From: Nostoc punctiforme NIES-2108
GTDB taxonomy: Bacteria > Cyanobacteriota > Cyanobacteriia > Cyanobacteriales > Nostocaceae
DNA length: 64,000 nucleotides
Assembly: GCA_003326195.1 (NCBI GenBank)
Contig: LXQE01000151.1
Span: 122,935-186,934 of the forward strand
Reading direction: 5' to 3'
The translations under genes and the position numbers were made by a program. Positions 60,281 to 64,000 of the stretch are shown piece after piece. The notes below the pieces were generated by a model, which worked only from the letters and a program-made list of their open reading frames with translations, made no database searches and was not told where the DNA came from. Each line of letters begins with the position of its first letter. Position 1 is the stretch's first letter.

Positions 60281-60688
60281 TTACTGTCCTTCAGCTACAG
60301 GTTTGACCAAATTTAAGTCATAAGGGCGCTCAGTATCATCTTCACCCAAATATTCACCATTTTGAATTTCCAGAATAATTAGCGGAATATGTCCAGGATT
60401 TTCTACCTTATGTAGTGTTGCTGCGGGGACATAAGTTGATTCGTTTCGATTCAGTAATATTTCTGCATCGCCACAAGTCACCTTTGCCACACCGGAAACT
60501 ACAACCCAATGTTCATTCCGGTGATAGTGAATTTGTGGTTTAATGCCATGCCTGGGCTTGATTTCCACACGACTAATTCTATAGGTTTCTCCCTCCTCGA
60601 TTACCTCTACCTCACCCCAATATCGTGTACCTGAATGTGGAGACAATTCGTTGATATTTGACTGAGTATTATTTTCATTGGGAGTCAT
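60281..60688 (-). CDS. Cupin protein, mannose-6-phosphate isomerase type II-like domain
   Basis: YWGEVEVIEEGETYRISRVEIKPRHGIKPQIHYHRNEHWVVVSGVAKVTCGDAEILLNRNESTYVPAATLHKVENPG. Confidence 0.92.
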   Translation of the reverse strand: MTPNENNTQSNINELSPHSGTRYWGEVEVIEEGETYRISRVEIKPRHGIKPQIHYHRNEHWVVVSGVAKVTCGDAEILLNRNESTYVPAATLHKVENPGHIPLIILEIQNGEYLGEDDTERPYDLNLVKPVAEGQ

Positions 60689-60862
60689 AATTCATTTCTC
60701 AACCAGATAAGTATTAGTATTTATCAGTAATTTACCGTAAAGGAGATAAACCTGGGTAGGAAGATGCAGTCACAACGTCTCTATTGATGACAACTGCTCT
60801 AACTTTACTTGAGGCAACAGATCCTATCCGTAAATTTCTAAATGTTTGAAGGCGTGAATTGT

Positions 60863-62206
60863 TCACTCCCGCGTATACTGAATCCGATAAATCCGATTAT
60901 TGGCTTCTTCTGTTAGTAGTAAACTGCCATCTGGCAACACGAGTAAACCTACAGGCCGTCCCCAAGTGCTGGGTACAGAAGGATTTAGCAAAAATCCTGT
61001 GAGAAAGTCTTCGTAGTAGCCAAGCGATCGCCCTTTAGCATCGAAGGGAACAAATACAATTTTATAACCAGTGCCGCGATCGCGATTCCAAGAACCACGA
61101 AAAGCCGCAAAAGCACCATTCTGGTATTTTTTTGGAAACGTTTTACCATCATAAAACTGTAAACCCAATGCTGCGGAGTGCGCCTGGAACAGTACATCTG
61201 GCGTTTGAGTACGGGCTACTAAATCAGGACGTTTACTTTTGTCATCCGTCTTTTGCCGCGGATCGAGGTTGTTTGGTGTTAGATAAGCATAGGGCCAGCC
61301 GTAAAATGCCCCCTGTTTAACACGTGTCAGATAGTCTGGAACCAAATCATCGCCAATTCCATCCCGTTCGTTAACAGTGGCATAAAGTTCCTTAGTTACA
61401 GGATGAAAGTCTAAACCAACAGGGTTACGCAAACCGGAAGCGAAAGTTTGCTGCTGGGAACCATCAAAATTCATCACCTGTATCGAAGCCCGTGGTAGGG
61501 GTTCTTCATCCACATTGGTTCCCGATCCAACTGAAATATATAATTTATTGCGATCGGGTGAGACAACGACATTACGCGTCCAATGATTGTTATAACCTTG
61601 AGCGGGCAAGTCGGCAATTTTTTCCCCCTTACCTGTAATCTTGTTTTGATCTTGAGTATAGGGAAAACGCACCACAGCATCTGTATTCCCCAGAAAAAAG
61701 GAATTATCTACAAAAGCCATTCCAAAGGGTCTATTGAGTCCGTTGTCACTACTAGCAAATGTTTCTCGAACGTCAGCTACACCATCAGCATTGCTGTCAC
61801 GCAACAAACGAATGCGGTTTTGCCCGGTTTCAGTCACCAAAACATCACCATTGGGGGTTAAAGCTAGCCAGCGTGGGGCATCTAAACCTTCAGCAAAGAC
61901 GTTTACTGTAAAGCCTGGTGGTACGCGCAGCACCGGATTTTGTGGAATGGACACAACTTCAGGCCGCTTGGAGGCGCTTTCTGTTGCGAAGGGTGCTGGT
62001 AAATTCTTCAGATTGATGCGGATGGGTGTAGGTGAAAGTGCTTCAGTACGGACAATATTTTTTGGCTGTGTAGGATTCTGTGTCAGTTGGGTAGAAGGTA
62101 CAGATTTTTGAGGTGTGGGATTATCTGAGTTAGCGCGAGTCTGGTTACAGGCTGCTGCCAAAATCATTAAAAAAATTGACAGCAAAAAACGCGCAGGAAC
62201 TTTCAT
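60863..62206 (-). CDS. PQQ-dependent sugar/L-sorbosone dehydrogenase-like lipoprotein
   Basis: Lipobox MKVPARFLLSIFLMILAAACNQ; GFTVNVFAEGLDAPRWLALTPNGDVLVTETGQNRIRLLRD; AFRGSWNRDRGTGYKIVFVPF. Track start 62227. Confidence 0.88.
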   Translation of the reverse strand: MKVPARFLLSIFLMILAAACNQTRANSDNPTPQKSVPSTQLTQNPTQPKNIVRTEALSPTPIRINLKNLPAPFATESASKRPEVVSIPQNPVLRVPPGFTVNVFAEGLDAPRWLALTPNGDVLVTETGQNRIRLLRDSNADGVADVRETFASSDNGLNRPFGMAFVDNSFFLGNTDAVVRFPYTQDQNKITGKGEKIADLPAQGYNNHWTRNVVVSPDRNKLYISVGSGTNVDEEPLPRASIQVMNFDGSQQQTFASGLRNPVGLDFHPVTKELYATVNERDGIGDDLVPDYLTRVKQGAFYGWPYAYLTPNNLDPRQKTDDKSKRPDLVARTQTPDVLFQAHSAALGLQFYDGKTFPKKYQNGAFAAFRGSWNRDRGTGYKIVFVPFDAKGRSLGYYEDFLTGFLLNPSVPSTWGRPVGLLVLPDGSLLLTEEANNRIYRIQYTRE

Positions 62207-62457
62207 GGTGGTAGACACTATACACAATGTTCCTACTCTAGACTTGAGGCTTAATAATTGTCGCCAGTCAAAAGTTTGATTTTTCTTAGTTAGTCAACCT
62301 ATTAACAATTCAAAAATAAAGTACTAGTAGCGCAAGGCGGAATTAAAAATTAAAAAATAATACAGCATAAGGGTTTCGTTGATTTGAAATGATTGGTTTA
62401 TTTCCACCGTGTTGTACTACTAACTAGATTCTATTCCCGATGCCCAATGCCTAATAT

Positions 62458-63669
62458 TTACACATACAAGCATTTGTTAGTAAACAAGCAATTTTCAAAT
62501 TCTGCTGCTGGTAAGGGACGACTAAATAGAAAACCTTGCATAGAATTACAGTTGTGTTGACGTAAAAAACCTAGTTCTGCTTCTGTCTCTACACCTTCAG
62601 CTACTACATCTAGATTGAGATTATGAGCCATTTGAATTAATGCTTTAGTGATGGCTGACTTTTGCGAATCTTTAGCAACATTATGGATAAAATAACGGTC
62701 TATTTTTAATGTATTAATTGGTAAGTTTTTCAGATAAATCAAAGAAGAGTAACCAGTACCAAAATCATCGATCGCAATTTTTACACCCAAAGATTGCAAT
62801 TTACTCATAGTAGCGATCGCACTATTTACATCCTGCATAATCATACTTTCAGTGAGTTCTATTTCTAGGTCATGTGGTTCTAAATTATTGACAGATGTAA
62901 AATTGACTAAATTATGAATGAAATCTGGCTGATTAAATTCAATTGCTGACAGATTTACAGCAACAATCAATGAATTAATTCCAGCATCCCGCCAGCTTTT
63001 AATTTGTTGGCATACCCTTTTTAATACCCATTTGCCAATCGGAATAATTAAACCTGTAGACTCTGCTAACGGAATAAATTCTGTTGGATAAATCATTCCT
63101 AATTCTGGACTTTGCCAACGCAATAAACTTTCAGCACCTACTATCTTTCCAGATGCAATATCGACTATTGGTTGATAATAAATTTCAAATTCTTGAAAAT
63201 TATGTTGTTTTATAGCTCGATGTAAGCTAATTTCTAACAACTGCATTTTTGGAGACAAGTTATTATTTACAATCTGAGGAGATAAATACCGTTTTAAAGT
63301 AGCGTATTTTTCCAACCTGTTCATGATGGCACTCAATAACTCAGATCGAGTGAATGGCTTAGTTATATAGTCATCTGCACCCATATCCATACCTTGACGG
63401 AAGTCAGATTTGGCGGATTTGGCAGTGAGAAAGATGAAGGGAATTGTTGCCGTTGATGGCTCTTGACGTAATGCTGTTAGGACACCATAACCGTCAATTT
63501 CTGGCATCATTATATCACAAAGAATTAAATCAGGAACTTCGGAGATAGCCAAATGTACCCCGATTCTGCCATTAGCCGCAGCAATAGTTTCAAAATCCTC
63601 AGCTTCTAGCAAATCTAAAAGGTTTTCACGGACTGCTTCTTCATCTTCTATTATTAAGATTTTGGGCAT
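62458..63669 (-). CDS. Response regulator with EAL domain (c-di-GMP phosphodiesterase candidate)
   Basis: [15 protein letters not shown]...[72 protein letters not shown]. Confidence 0.95.
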   Translation of the reverse strand: MPKILIIEDEEAVRENLLDLLEAEDFETIAAANGRIGVHLAISEVPDLILCDIMMPEIDGYGVLTALRQEPSTATIPFIFLTAKSAKSDFRQGMDMGADDYITKPFTRSELLSAIMNRLEKYATLKRYLSPQIVNNNLSPKMQLLEISLHRAIKQHNFQEFEIYYQPIVDIASGKIVGAESLLRWQSPELGMIYPTEFIPLAESTGLIIPIGKWVLKRVCQQIKSWRDAGINSLIVAVNLSAIEFNQPDFIHNLVNFTSVNNLEPHDLEIELTESMIMQDVNSAIATMSKLQSLGVKIAIDDFGTGYSSLIYLKNLPINTLKIDRYFIHNVAKDSQKSAITKALIQMAHNLNLDVVAEGVETEAELGFLRQHNCNSMQGFLFSRPLPAAEFENCLFTNKCLYV

Positions 63670-63721
63670 AAATTACCTCTTATTTATATTTTTATTTAAT
63701 GGCACTATATAGCAGTATTTC

Positions 63722-64000
63722 TTACAAATGTGATTTTATACTTGTAATAAATATTTTACCTCTGTAGATATCTACACACTTTTTTAAAATTGCCATTTTT
63801 AAGGCAGTACCTAGTATACTATCACCATTCATAGTGTGATAAAATGATTCAAGAATATCTACTATATATTCTTGGAAAATACTAATCTGAAAAGCTTTAA
63901 TTTTAAATACAGTTTGTCTATCTTGACTAAGGAAATTAAACTTGAAAATGCCATCATCTGAGAAATATTTAATCGCATTTGAAAACAAGTTAGTCAAAAT
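63722..64000 (-). CDS. C-terminal HATPase-like end of a sensor kinase (5' part outside window)
   Basis: LTNLFSNAIKYFSDDGIFKFNFLS resembles the kinase N box; G boxes are degenerate. Confidence 0.55.
   Translation of the reverse strand: MLTNLFSNAIKYFSDDGIFKFNFLSQDRQTVFKIKAFQISIFQEYIVDILESFYHTMNGDSILGTALKMAILKKCVDIYRGKIFITSIKSHL

Noticed and set aside
60045-60323. 92-aa ORF
   Set aside because: Consists of the MITE and intergenic low-complexity repeats.

Overview
This is a 64 kb chromosomal window from a filamentous, Nostoc-like cyanobacterium. Support comes from PsbI, frequent HIP1 octamers (GCGATCGC), Nostoc-type intergenic repeats and cyanobacterial gene families. All family assignments were made by eye from sequence; no searches were run. 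Most of 1-39 kb is housekeeping or signalling: glgP, psbI, a DUF3769 protein, murJ, a four-GAF histidine kinase with cyanobacteriochrome-like motifs, LytR-CpsA-Psr, manC, an ABC1/UbiB kinase, a 1893-aa hybrid histidine kinase, hsp20, a Rieske ferredoxin, a VWA protein, gap-pyk-tal, tRNA-Thr, argF and lexA. The most interesting region is about 39.9-56.1 kb, a DNA phosphorothioation (Dnd) island. It holds dndB (divergent), dndC, dndD, dndE, a Dnd-associated putative methyltransferase, a Dnd-associated SF2 helicase, a second DndD-like SMC ATPase coupled to an unlisted 57-aa ORF, a Dnd-associated protein-4-like gene, an HNH nuclease with an N-terminus resembling a phosphorothioate sulfur-binding domain, two Uma2 nucleases, a RelBE-like toxin-antitoxin pair and a DUF726-like hydrolase. 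No dndA or canonical dndFGH is visible. A second theme is that intergenic repeat families appear in-frame inside several protein-coding genes (DUF429, manC, hybrid kinase HATPase and REC domains, GNAT). Other items include a TA-flanked 134-bp MITE, other palindromic mini-elements, orphan CRISPR-repeat-like sequences and several strong hairpins.
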